A program made the position numbers and the translations under genes. A DNA stretch of 64,000 nucleotides, from positions 310,001 to 374,000 of the forward strand of contig OW568874.1 in the NCBI GenBank assembly GCA_938743325.2, given 5' to 3'. Of the stretch, positions 1 to 10,300 are shown one piece after another. Position 1 is the first letter of the stretch. Every line of letters starts with the position of its first letter. This DNA comes from Pycnococcus provasolii (taxonomy: Eukaryota > Chlorophyta > Pseudoscourfieldiophyceae > Pseudoscourfieldiales > Pycnococcaceae). A model generated the notes under the pieces. It was not told where the DNA came from and made no database searches. It saw nothing but the letters and a program-made list of their open reading frames with translations.

Positions 1-47
1 GCGCCTCAGGATTTTAGGTCCGAGCGCTATCCACAAACGTTGCCGAA

Positions 48-1469
48 ATGCCGCCACCTCGGAGCGTGAAGGGGATGGCGAACACAACGACGCGTGCGGG
101 TGCAGTGCACTCGCAGCGTGCACGCCACCGCCGCACGTCGAGACTGCGTGCCACTTGCACGTCTGCGGAGTCAACTACCGAACCACTGACGTCGTGGATT
201 CACTCGTGCGGCGGATCGGTAGCTTCGTCCGTCCACGTTGCGCCGGACCCTCGACTGGGCGGCATGACGCTCGTCAACACGTCGAACGACACCATCAAGG
301 CGAATACTCACGTCGTCGTGTTGCCACGCTCGGTGACGCTCTCTCTATCATCGAAGACGTCGAATGACCACGAGTTTGCGCTACACCTACCGCCACTCCT
401 CGAAAAGCATGTTGCTTCCGTTCCCGAAGAACTCTGGCCACTCAAGCTGGGTCTGGGGCTGCTACTCGAGCGGGCGAAAGGTGACTCGTCGGCATATGCT
501 CCTTACATACGAAGTCTGCCGAGTTCATTTGATGGTGTTCCGCTATTCTACAACAAGAATGAGATTGACACTATTGCCTATCCACCCGTCGTCCACCAGG
601 TCGTCAAGCGTGCCAAATTTCTCCACCAGTTCGCCGGCGCTGTGCTTGCCGACCTGCAGGAGGAGAATTTTGCGTCGTTCAACGGTGTCACTGTGGATGT
701 GAACGCCATCGGATGGGCGTGGGCCGCCATATCCAGCCGTGCCTTTCGAGTAGACGCTCATGCGCACGAGGCGTCCGCGCTTCCGCTGATAGACATGTGC
801 AACCACAGCTTCTCTCCCAACTGCCGTGTCGAGCGCGCGAGCGGCGGAAGGAGTGGCGAAATCCGTCTCGTTGCTAGCAAGGACATCGCCGCGAATGAGC
901 CGCTGACCATATCGTACGGCTCTCTCTCGAACGACCTGCTGCTCCTTGACTATGGGTTTGTCGTCATTCCAACATCACCTGACGACGACAAGTCGGTCAA
1001 CGAGCACGACATGGTGGAGCTCGGCTTCAATCCTATGTTGTTCAGTACGGCATCTATGCTATCCGCGAACACACCAGACGTCAGCGAGGACCTCTCGGAA
1101 TGGCAGAAGGAGTCGCTCCGCCGCGAGCTGAAGATTGACTCGGACGCAAGCCTTCGCATCTCAGCAGATGGTTCGTGTGACCGTCTTGTCGCAGCTGCAC
1201 GCATCATGGCATCGCCGGACAAGTCGTCACCATCCGACGAGGAGTCCGCATGCAAGCTTGCAGCTTCAGTCTTAAGCTTGACACTAACTGGGTTTGAGAC
1301 CACCGCTGCCGAGGACTATGCGCTTCTGCAAGATTCTAGCCTGAGTGCGAACGCACGCGCCGCGTTGAGTCTGCGCATTGGCAAGAAGTTGGCCCTAGCG
1401 CGCGCAATTCAGAGGCTCGGACGCTCGCTGAAGCGCGAGGCGAAGAAGAAGACGCGTGGGTTCGGTTAG
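48..1469 (+). CDS. SET-domain lysine methyltransferase, Rubisco-LSMT-like
   Basis: A 473-residue protein of the plant Rubisco large-subunit methyltransferase/SETD3 group, which transfers methyl groups from S-adenosylmethionine to lysine. The first 45 or so residues are rich in R, T, S and A with few acids, as in a plastid or mitochondrial transit peptide. The SET core is clear: DMCNHSFSPNC at 249-259 gives the NHS cofactor-binding motif, ISYG at 288-291 carries the catalytic tyrosine, and LLLDYGF at 298-304 matches the family's post-Tyr helix. The C-terminal third is helical and fits the Rubisco-LSMT substrate-binding domain. The ATG at 48 is the first in frame. The substrate cannot be read from sequence. 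Compare the SET-like gene at 54067-55830, which has lost these catalytic motifs. Confidence 0.85.
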   Translation: MPPPRSVKGMANTTTRAGAVHSQRARHRRTSRLRATCTSAESTTEPLTSWIHSCGGSVASSVHVAPDPRLGGMTLVNTSNDTIKANTHVVVLPRSVTLSLSSKTSNDHEFALHLPPLLEKHVASVPEELWPLKLGLGLLLERAKGDSSAYAPYIRSLPSSFDGVPLFYNKNEIDTIAYPPVVHQVVKRAKFLHQFAGAVLADLQEENFASFNGVTVDVNAIGWAWAAISSRAFRVDAHAHEASALPLIDMCNHSFSPNCRVERASGGRSGEIRLVASKDIAANEPLTISYGSLSNDLLLLDYGFVVIPTSPDDDKSVNEHDMVELGFNPMLFSTASMLSANTPDVSEDLSEWQKESLRRELKIDSDASLRISADGSCDRLVAAARIMASPDKSSPSDEESACKLAASVLSLTLTGFETTAAEDYALLQDSSLSANARAALSLRIGKKLALARAIQRLGRSLKREAKKKTRGFG

Positions 1470-1832
1470 AGAGGGGAGTGGGAGTTGTGTGACACTGTAT
1501 AACCTACCTTAGTTTATCAACTACGTGAAAGGAACGGAGACTGGCCAACCAGCCAACCCACACCCCGAATTGGATTTTGCCATATCCAAGCCGACTGAGG
1601 GACCTTCTCCTCGCCATCGCGAACGTGAACGCCTCCACCAACCACGCTTCGCTTTCGGCGGAGTTGTTCTGCCCATGACGCTATGACGCGCGTCTCCCTG
1701 TCAGCCTTGCGACACACACACCGACACCTCCTCCACCACCGTGCGCTGCTCTCACAACAAAAACAACGAAGCAACAAGGCAACGGCTCGCTGTGCACGTC
1801 ACACGCAAACACGACGTCGACAGTACACCATA

Positions 1833-2867
1833 ATGGCTTCTTCGGTGGCCGCAGGCACGATCGCTGCCTTTGCGGCGCCGCTCAGCATGTCAATCGGACT
1901 GTTTGCTTGGGGAGAGAACTGGAAAGGGAGCGCTTTCGCGCTAAACCTGTTTAAGAATGCCACGGCCACCGTTGCCTTCTTGGCGGTGAGCATCGTGGCG
2001 GCGTACGTGAGAGGTCAGCAGGCATTCGCGGGTGATGCGAGCGCTGCAGGTTGGCTTGTTTTCTCAGGATTGATCGGAATCGTCGTCGGAGATACGCTGT
2101 GGCTACAGGCTCTGGCACGCATTGGTGCGGCACGCACCATCTTCGTCGATGCGTTGAAGCCCTTCACCGCGGCTGTGTTCGGACGGCTCTTTCTGAACGA
2201 GGCTGAGCTCTCCGCACTTGCTTATGTCGGAGTGGCATTAACATCAGTGGGAGTTACAGTTGCTGCGCAGCCGCAGACGCGCGAGCTGTCAGACGAAGAG
2301 GAGGAGGTGGAGGAGTTTCAGGACAGCGAGAAGAAGGCTGGTGCTAACACGTTTGCTCTTGGATATGCCATGGCGCTCGGCAACGTCATACTCGACACGT
2401 ACGGAGCGGTGTTGACAAAGCAGCATGGTAGCCAGTCATTCACCGCCTTTGAGATCAGCGCGATTCGATTTGGGTGCAGTGCGGCTATACTTCTCGCCAC
2501 AGGCCTCGCCGCCAGAATGTGGGCGAGGTTCGTGAGCAAGGATCGTCAGCTCACCTACGACCTCGACACGATGACAATGCCGCCACCGTCGTCGTCGTGG
2601 GCGGACATGCCGCGTGGTATGACCTCAAAGGCATGGCTATGTGTTCTTGGAGGCGTCACATTGACCACGTTCACGGCTTCCGTCCTTGGAGTATACGCCG
2701 TGATGAGACTTCCTCTCGGCGTGTACGCCGCCTTAACGAGTCTTGGGCCCGTGATCTCGCTGCCACTTGGCTACCTTGTGCGAGGCGATCGTGTCACGCC
2801 TTGGAATGCGGTCGGCGCGTGTTTAGCATGCGCGGGCGTCGCCATGGTGGTGACGAGCACCGGATAG
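1833..2867 (+). CDS. DMT superfamily (EamA-like) membrane transporter
   Basis: A 344-residue polytopic membrane protein from the ATG at 1833. Two homologous halves, each with about five hydrophobic segments, are separated by an acidic loop near residues 155-175 (EEEEVEEF). The motif GDTLWLQALARIGAARTIFVDALKPFTAAVFG in the first half and its counterpart VYAVMRLPLGVYAALTSLGP in the second are typical of EamA (drug/metabolite transporter) repeats; each is given only to identify the region. The frame is open upstream to 1683, adding 50 basic residues that could be a targeting leader, but these start at a second ATG in a poorly conserved stretch, so 1833 is preferred. The substrate is unknown; plastid-envelope phosphate translocators and plant WAT1-type carriers belong to the same superfamily. 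It converges on the minus-strand gene with only 73 bases between stops. Confidence 0.75.
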   Translation: MASSVAAGTIAAFAAPLSMSIGLFAWGENWKGSAFALNLFKNATATVAFLAVSIVAAYVRGQQAFAGDASAAGWLVFSGLIGIVVGDTLWLQALARIGAARTIFVDALKPFTAAVFGRLFLNEAELSALAYVGVALTSVGVTVAAQPQTRELSDEEEEVEEFQDSEKKAGANTFALGYAMALGNVILDTYGAVLTKQHGSQSFTAFEISAIRFGCSAAILLATGLAARMWARFVSKDRQLTYDLDTMTMPPPSSSWADMPRGMTSKAWLCVLGGVTLTTFTASVLGVYAVMRLPLGVYAALTSLGPVISLPLGYLVRGDRVTPWNAVGACLACAGVAMVVTSTG

Positions 2868-2940
2868 TAAAAAACTTGTAGTGTAGAGTGATACATATAC
2901 TTTCTTTACAAAGTGCAACAAATAACATGATGCCATCACG

Positions 2941-4527
2941 TTAGGCGACAAGCTGTGCCGCCTGACCACCGCCAACAATAATGGGGCTCAGCTGCGCGTT
3001 CAACTGCTCACGACAAACAGGACAGCGCTTGATACCAGAGGTACCAAGTTCCGCTGATGCATCAAGACAGCTCTGGTGCACCCCGTGACCACAGTTGGTG
3101 ATCACACACCGCTTGAACTGTAAACTGTCGTCCGTCATGAGTGGATCTAGGCACACACCACACACGGTGTCAGGCTCGATTGCGCGCGCGCGACCGCCTG
3201 ATGCACCCTCCGCGGCGGCTGCTGCCGCCGTCGCGTTATACTCCTCGAGAACGGCACGCTGTTCGTCGTCGCGCACGCAGTGAAAGAGCAGGCGAAGCGT
3301 GTGCATAGCCCGAGGTCGATTGTAATTCGCCTGAGGAGTGCTGAGTGCCTTACGAAATTTCGCTACCGCGTCTTCAAATTTCTTTTGGATCATGAGCAAG
3401 TGACCTTCATTTTGCTCAACCTCGTACGCCAGATCATCCACGTGCTCACGCAGCTCCTCGCCATCCGCCTCGATCTCCTCTTCAGCTTGCGTTTCTATGA
3501 TCGACCGAACAGCGCTGTAGTGTGCCTGCGCCTCCTCAAATAGTTGCTGGTGCGTGAGGCGATTTCCAATGTTCATCCTAATGCCTGCGACGTTCAGCAC
3601 TTCGCCCGGAATGTGTCTGTAAATTGCGAGAGCCTTTTCATAGCATCGTATTGCGCCGATATCGTCCATTTTCTTGCCTCTGATCACACCACGCATTTTT
3701 AACGCGTCAGCATGCAAACTTGCAGCGGCAAGACGAGGGCACGTTGAATTGGGATGCCAAAGTCCCGGAGCGCAACTACCGTCGTCCTCGTCTCCGCCGG
3801 CACCGACTCCATCGTGTAGCTCTTTTGAGAGCACGTGCAGCGGAAATTGCTCCAAGCTTGCAATAAGCTCCACCTCACAAGCGAGCTGCTCAGCCTTTAC
3901 GTAGTCGCTTAACCGCGTGTATATCTCAGAGAGGAACAGCTTCCCACGAGCAACAACAACCGCGTCGAACGACATCAGTCCAATCTTTTCAATCGTCTCC
4001 GCAGCCTCGAGAGCACCCCTGTCATCGCCCAACGTTTGAGCTTGGAAGTAACACTCGTAAATTGCCACGAGGCTAGCAACCCTCTGTTCCGCGGACAATT
4101 TTCCAAGTGGCGTGCTGCTAAGCGGGTCCATCTCTGGGTTGTCTTCGTGTGCACGACCAAAGCCAGGCAGGTGAAAGACCATGCGCGTATCATCTCCAAA
4201 CTCAGGAGGACATCCGAGCGCGACGGCCCAACTCCAGTCGGCCTTTCTGTCCCACCACGCGACCCCTTGGAGTGATTCGTCGGTCGCCATTTTGAGTGCA
4301 CCGCGTGCATCTCCCCCGCTTGCTCGTTCTCGCGCCGCCGCATCCGATGCCACATACACGGCGGAACGCACGGGCTGCGAGGAGGCTGGATTCGTGCACT
4401 CGCGCTTGTGCGTAGGCCACGCCTTCCTCTGGCATGTCTTAGAGCAATACGACACGTTGCGGCATCGCGAGCAGCGCATGAGAGGAGCATCGCCAGAGCC
4501 GCACCACTCGCAGTTGCGTGAGGACAT
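2941..4527 (-). CDS. MYND zinc-finger, TPR-like and RING-H2 protein
   Basis: A 528-residue protein read from the ATG at 4525-4527. The frame stays open upstream to 4680, but the added residues are Arg/His-rich and unlike a domain. A MYND zinc finger begins at residue 6 (CEWCG, CSRC, YCSKTCQ, HKREC), a protein-protein interaction module. The middle has helical TPR-like repeats, for example AIRCYEKALAIYRHIPG and AVAKFRKALSTPQANY. A RING-H2 finger sits near residues 456-505 with spacing C-x2-C-x19-C-x-H-x2-H-x2-C-x14-C-x2-C, suggesting E3 ubiquitin ligase activity. MYND and RING together in one protein is uncommon; this pairing is seen directly, the ligase role is inferred. It is followed on the same strand upstream by the PTPDC1-like gene. 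Confidence 0.8.
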   Translation of the reverse strand: MSSRNCEWCGSGDAPLMRCSRCRNVSYCSKTCQRKAWPTHKRECTNPASSQPVRSAVYVASDAAARERASGGDARGALKMATDESLQGVAWWDRKADWSWAVALGCPPEFGDDTRMVFHLPGFGRAHEDNPEMDPLSSTPLGKLSAEQRVASLVAIYECYFQAQTLGDDRGALEAAETIEKIGLMSFDAVVVARGKLFLSEIYTRLSDYVKAEQLACEVELIASLEQFPLHVLSKELHDGVGAGGDEDDGSCAPGLWHPNSTCPRLAAASLHADALKMRGVIRGKKMDDIGAIRCYEKALAIYRHIPGEVLNVAGIRMNIGNRLTHQQLFEEAQAHYSAVRSIIETQAEEEIEADGEELREHVDDLAYEVEQNEGHLLMIQKKFEDAVAKFRKALSTPQANYNRPRAMHTLRLLFHCVRDDEQRAVLEEYNATAAAAAAEGASGGRARAIEPDTVCGVCLDPLMTDDSLQFKRCVITNCGHGVHQSCLDASAELGTSGIKRCPVCREQLNAQLSPIIVGGGQAAQLVA

Positions 4528-4806
4528 GACGACAGTGCGCCCGCGACGCGACCAGTGCTGCGAGTGGCCGAGAGGGCAGTGGTGCGCCAGTGATGAGTGA
4601 CGCCAGGGCCGATGCCGAGGAGGAAGGGGGCGACCCAGGCGGTTAAGGTCACGTCCCCTCACCCTCAGACGAAACCCCAATCGGTTTCCGCAAGAGCCCC
4701 AATGTTTGGCGTCCGCACACCAGGTTTCGATGTTGCGTAGGTAATAAAGGATGTCACTTTCATTGTTAAGTGTTACACTTACTTATATTATACACGTCGC
4801 CGACTT

Positions 4807-6330
4807 CTACGGTGCCAACAGCGGCGGCAACTCTGCACGCGCTCCCTCGCGTGGTGGCGAAGTCGATGTAGACAGCAAAGAGGTTGGTGCAGCATCGGAC
4901 GAGCCAGGCGTGTCAAACGATGTAAGTTCACGCTCCAGTGCTGTCAAACGTGCGCCACGTTCGCTCGTGCCATCCTCCATGAGCGTGCGCATGATCCGCA
5001 TCGCGGCCAACGTCGCATGTTCGTCGCCATCCGTTAGAGCTCTCGCTAGCGCACACAGCACTTTGTCGCCGCCATTCGAACTTAGCAAGCTGACGACATC
5101 ACATGCCAGCGCAACGCACATTCGCGCCGGCGACGTTAGCGTCAACAACGCGCGACGAACCTCCTCGGAAGATGCTGCTTCGCATTGCTCGTTGCGAATT
5201 GACGGCCAGCGCAACCACGATGCCGCGCTGAGGATTGGCGGCGAGTATGCGACGAGCGCCGCGACCAAGCACTCGCCAATTGCGGCGCCGTCGGAATGGC
5301 GCAGAACATCCCAATTACCCTGATTTGCCTCGTCTCTCGCCTCCTTGCCGATGCTGATCCATGCGCTGTGACCGCAGATAGCTGTTGACGCCAAGATCGC
5401 GTCGTCGGAGCATAGCTTTAGGCGATTGCGCAGAGCAAGCACCGCCTCGACGAGACCGCGAGGCGCGTCCATGATATGCTTCACATGATCGCCGTGTAGC
5501 AAATCACGCTGGAGGTTGATCGCCTCGGGAAGCGACAACGTGCCCCTTTCGGGGAACGCGGCGGCGACTCGGCGGTAGGCGTATGCGTCCGCAAACTCGT
5601 GAACGAAGTTAACTTGCCCCTTCGTCTGCAGCGCTCCTGGCCGCCCTTTCCTGACAATCTTCACAGCATCGCTGGGTTCAGTACCTTCGGCGTAGACAAG
5701 ATAACAAGCAAGAACCAGTCCCGTTCTTCCGAGTCCGGCGTGACAGTGCACGGCGGCTGCGTGCTTGCGATGCACGACGTGGTGCGTGATAATGTTGACG
5801 ACGGCGAAGACAAGTTGCATGGGCGGCGTGGTCATGTCGCGCCAGCTGAAATTGTAGCACGAGATGCCGTGATCCATCAACTGTTCTGGATCGTACGAGA
5901 ACCCTGTGTGAGGCAGCACACCCGGACCGCACGCGCTGTGCTCGCCAACTTGCTGCAGGTTGACGACAGCGCCGACGTTTGCCACCTTCAGGTTGGCCAT
6001 GAGCACCTCGGCACTCTTGCCTATTCCGTTTGGCCTGGCCATAGCGATGAGCCTTCGACCTTCACCGACCCAACTGCTATGAACCCCTTCAACTGCCGGA
6101 GCACCGCGCAAGTACTTGGGGTCTTCCCGTCGGCATCTGCGTCCTCCCTCGCACGCGCACTGCACGCGCTCCTTGATCAAGGCGAACGGAGATGCACCCG
6201 TGGATGCGAACGTCGGTTGCACGACGTTGAAAAATGGCAGTGACTTTGTCGGCTGCTTCTTCACAAATCTGTGTCGCAGAAAATGATCCAGTTCGGCATC
6301 ACCACTCTCCGGCGCGATACGCGTCGGCAT
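4807..6330 (-). CDS. PTPDC1: PTPDC1-like dual-specificity/tyrosine phosphatase
   Basis: A 507-residue cysteine phosphatase. The CX5R signature is VHCHAGLGRTG with Cys196 and Arg202. Around it the sequence closely follows animal PTPDC1: MARPNG near 98, VVNLQQVGEH near 122-131 (PTPDC1 has INLQRPGEH), FSYDPEQLMDHGI, YNFSWRDM, and after the active site RKGRPGALQTKGQVNFVHEF (PTPDC1 has a similar RPNSIQTRGQ stretch). A conserved Asp in SWRDM is the likely general acid. PTPDC1 in animals is linked to cilia and centrosome function, so this is indirect evidence for a flagellate life stage. The C-terminal half (residues 260-507) is helical and repeat-like with no named domain. The start at 6328-6330 gives a leader that fits the family's N-terminal extension. 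Confidence 0.88.
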   Translation of the reverse strand: MPTRIAPESGDAELDHFLRHRFVKKQPTKSLPFFNVVQPTFASTGASPFALIKERVQCACEGGRRCRREDPKYLRGAPAVEGVHSSWVGEGRRLIAMARPNGIGKSAEVLMANLKVANVGAVVNLQQVGEHSACGPGVLPHTGFSYDPEQLMDHGISCYNFSWRDMTTPPMQLVFAVVNIITHHVVHRKHAAAVHCHAGLGRTGLVLACYLVYAEGTEPSDAVKIVRKGRPGALQTKGQVNFVHEFADAYAYRRVAAAFPERGTLSLPEAINLQRDLLHGDHVKHIMDAPRGLVEAVLALRNRLKLCSDDAILASTAICGHSAWISIGKEARDEANQGNWDVLRHSDGAAIGECLVAALVAYSPPILSAASWLRWPSIRNEQCEAASSEEVRRALLTLTSPARMCVALACDVVSLLSSNGGDKVLCALARALTDGDEHATLAAMRIMRTLMEDGTSERGARLTALERELTSFDTPGSSDAAPTSLLSTSTSPPREGARAELPPLLAP

Positions 6331-7394
6331 CGCGGTGGCTTAACCAGGCAAAGGTTTATCCCGGCCAAGTCGTCGCTGTTGCAACCTGTGCGTATGCTAA
6401 CTTGCGTGCGTCTGTCGAGGCCTGTGGGCTCGACGCGCCTCCCGACGGTCGACCCGCCACCGACGCCGGCGACGTGCACGTGACGCGCGCCGTGGAGGTT
6501 GGATGGTTGACTTCTCTGCGGTCTCGGGGGCGGAGGACGAGGGTTGGGAGGGGGGTGCGCTCTCGAGGCGGGCGCGCGTGACATCACCCCCGGGCCCCGG
6601 CGGTGATCGGATTCGGGCGAGACAACTGCACGTTGCCCTTGCGGGAAGGGAAGGGGCGTGCCGTCTCGACGAAACCGGGAAGGCAACGCACCTGCTGTAC
6701 ATGTGCAAGGCGCGGTGTTGCTCACGGTGTTGCCAAACACACGCAATGGACTCGGCGAGAACAACCAAGGACGGGTCTCCCAAGGTCCTCTACTTCAAGG
6801 AGGGCGGGCAACTCCATGGGTACCGTACAGGACATTGTTAAACGCTTTGGAGAGGAGAAGAGGTGCGAATGAGAAGCGAGAGAAGAGCCTTTGTGGCCTT
6901 GTGCGTGTTGTTTGCTCATCTCACCCTACTGGAGAGGTGGTTGGCGACGACGACGACGACGGGGCCGAACAGAACGCCCGAAGAACGGTGTAAGGGAGCA
7001 CTGCACTGCAAACTGTAACGAGGGAACGAGGGCTGTGGTCTCGCGCCTGGGCGCCCACCCATGCACGATGCGTTCGTCGGATGCGATGCGAGCCGTTGAA
7101 CGCGCGAAGCCTTCCTGCCAGCTCTTCTGGTGTCGGAGTTGCCTGGCCTTGCATGCATGCGCACAGCTTGCTGCAACGAGCTCGGCAAGTCGCAACGCGA
7201 TGCGATGCGAGGAGACGAGAGGAGAGAAGAGCGAGGCGAAGGGAGGCGAAGAAGCAGGCGGCTCGGGCAGCGCGTCCTCCTCCTCCTCCTCCTCCTCCTC
7301 CTCGCCGAGGTCTCGCTGCACCGCTAACCACGCCACCCCTTCCCTCGCCCTCGCCCCCGGGACCCGCGGCCTCATTACCTCACGTACGCCAGCC
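6331..7394. other. Intergenic region between divergent genes
   Basis: About 1.06 kb separates the PTPDC1-like start from the LamG gene start, so it should hold both promoters. It is GC-rich with purine-rich blocks near 7200-7260 and a TCC trinucleotide run near 7276-7304 just upstream of the LamG gene. Several open frames of 60-190 codons cross it in all frames, but none shows domain-like composition or family resemblance, so none is called. Confidence 0.5.
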
Positions 7395-10300
7395 ATGGCG
7401 CGTGCCCTCACGCTCCTGCTGCTTTGCGCAGCAGCCACCTGCGTCTCCGCGACGCACTTCCGGTAAGTTACTCGGGCTCTGCATACACCATAGGGGGGTT
7501 GTCCAGTGAACGGGTGGGAAGGTGACTCGCGAGGATCTTCGCTTTTTGGAGCGAAGTGCAACGAAGGACCGTTGTACCGCCTTTGTGAGGGTTTGCAGAA
7601 AACAGACGCGGCGAGAAACAAGATCTGGTGGTGTGCGCGCGGGCCCAAAGTGGCTGCGAAAGATCTCGCTGTCATGGCGAGACGCTGTGCGTACTTGCGC
7701 GCACACACTTTGGTCAAGAATAAGAAAAGGATCATATAACCTCGAGAGGGCTTGGCTAACGGCGTGCCAAAAACACACACACACCAAAAAAACAGCTATG
7801 GCTCCATCAAGTGGGAGCCCACGGCGGACACCGTCGTGAAGGCTGACCTTCAGCCTGGCCAGATCATCAGTGCCACCACCGAGTGGTCCGTCAACTTCTA
7901 CGTGTCCATGGCGTTCCGCCGCACGTACTTCTGGGGCGCCTACTTCAACGAGCAGTGGCGCTCGTCGGACAGCGGTGCCTGGACGCGCAGGGCGTCCGGA
8001 GTCACGACTGACTTCGACTGCGCTTCGCAGAGCCCCGTCGAGGTGCAGTGCTTCCTCGACTCGAACACCAACTACGCGATGGCGCCGCCTGCGGGACCGT
8101 ACCAGCTGCGTTTCCCCACGGGCATGAACAGCGCTGGACTTCCCCTCGTCCCGGCGTCCGCGCCCATCATCTGCGCGCACCCCATGAACAAGGGAGTCAA
8201 CGGCGTCGCGTCGAAGAGCGACATCCCGTACCCTGGCCAGACCAACGCTGGCCTGGTTTTCGACGGCACGCAGGCGTCTTACGTAACGGGCACCACCGCG
8301 CGCCCCGTGGAGACGGACCCCGTGTTCAAGCTCGGAACGACCGTTTCCGGTGCCGGTGAACAGATCTCCACGTGCACCCCGTGGAACGAGGTGTTCGGCT
8401 TCTTCTTCGGCGACAACAGCGCGGACATGACGACGACGAACCTTGACGTGGACGTCGTGGACGTTGACTTCGACGACACGATGGCTGGAAACACCATCTA
8501 CGTGAACAACAACCGCAGTCCGCTGAAGAAAACGTACAAGGGCACGGCTACTTACACCGCCTTCTTCACGGGAGGAAACCGCGCTTCCGAGCTGCTGAAC
8601 AATGCTGACGGACGCTACCGCCTCGAGATCGAGGTGCGCATCGACAACACGAACGCGGCGCGTCTCAAGAACCGCTCGCCCATCGCCACGAACATCCCGA
8701 TCCTGCCGCTGCCGTACTCGAACGAGCACATCCAGTTCCAGATTGCCGCGTACGACCCTGACGTCGGTGACCAGGTGCGCTACTTCTTCGGAAATCGCCT
8801 CGAGATGGGAGGACTGCTTGCCAACGCCGTGTACGAGAAGTCAACCGCCGCCGACGGTAAGGTCTACGCGTCGCCGACGTACACGTGGTACCCCGACGTG
8901 TACAACGAGGTCCTGTGCAGTACGCAGCGTGGACTTTTCCGCCTTCCCAAGGCGACGTGCGATGCCATTGTCACGCAGGACCCGGTGAACCCGGCGAGCT
9001 TCTCGCAGCGCTTCGCTAACTACCAGCAGATTGCCAACACCGCTGACACGCCGCACATGCCTGCTTGGGATAACGACAAGAACTTCCCGCACACGCCGAG
9101 CGTGGTAGGTACCCGCCTCGATATCAATGCTCTTACCGGAACGATTCAGTGGAAGGTTGGCAAGGACGACAAGACGGCAACGACGGATGGCTTCTCGGCG
9201 ATCGCCTCCGGACTGTACAACTTCGTGGTGATGGTTGAGGAGCGTCACGGCGACGCCGGCACGTCGACCCTGACGAACACGGACGATCGTCACGCGGATC
9301 CCACGAAGCCGTCGCTCGGACTCAAGGTCCCGCTCGACTTCCTCGTTTACTTGTACCCGCCGATGCACTTCTGCAACAAGGACTGCGCGGCGTACGACGA
9401 CCAGGGCACTGGAAAGATCTTCCAGACGTTCGAGACCACCTCTGGATTCTACGGAGATCCTTCGGCCGCGACGACTCCGCGCCCCAAGGCGTTCGGAGAT
9501 CCCACCAATGGCCTGACTGGAGGATTCACGGGATCGTGCCGCCTCTGCGGTGGCGGTGGCGTGCAGAAGAGGTATCTCGACGCTGACAACACGGTGCCGA
9601 TCATCGACCTGGCTGGATTCCAGGCTAAGGACACGTCGTACTGCAAGGTGCCTGCGGTGGACCGCAACTCTGCGGCCAACACGTGCACTGACTGCAACCA
9701 GGGCGGCCCGGCGGAGTACGGAAACGTCACCAGCGCGGATGCCGTGCCTACCAGCTTCCCCCTCGGCTACACGTTCCGTGCTAAGGGATGCCTTGGCTCT
9801 GGCCCCGCTAGTGCCACCAGCCAGCAGATTGTGCCCTACAGCGGAAACCTCGATGCATGCAACATCAACCGTCAGCCGTACTTCCTCACGGAGCACACGA
9901 CGCCGAAGGGCCCGACGCCCCCGCTCGAGAAGGATCCGCTTTGCGCCAAGGCAAATGCGGATGGAACCCCCATCTTCTGCCCAGTCGCGGTGAACGACGA
10001 GGCCGCTGGCCTTTACGTTGGAATGTTCAAGCCCGCCAAGGTGACCAAGCCGAAGGGCCAGGACGTCGAGTTCACCCTCCGCGCGTACGACCCCGATGAG
10101 TGCGTTGAGCTGCTCATCGGTACCACGGGACTTTACGACAATATGTACCTCGACCCGCACGTTTACGTGAACGAGCGCACGATCGAGCGCAACTTCAAGT
10201 GGCCGGCGTACGACGGCACCGGCGCACTGACGAGCGTTGTGAACGAGGATGCGCGTCCCGAGAAGGTTTACGTGTGCTTCTACGCGAGCGACAAGTACCT

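Noticed and set aside
6397-7331. Several open frames of 90-190 codons between the phosphatase and LamG genes
   Set aside because: They overlap in multiple frames, are Arg/Ser/Pro-rich, lack domain patterns, and reflect GC-rich composition with few stops.
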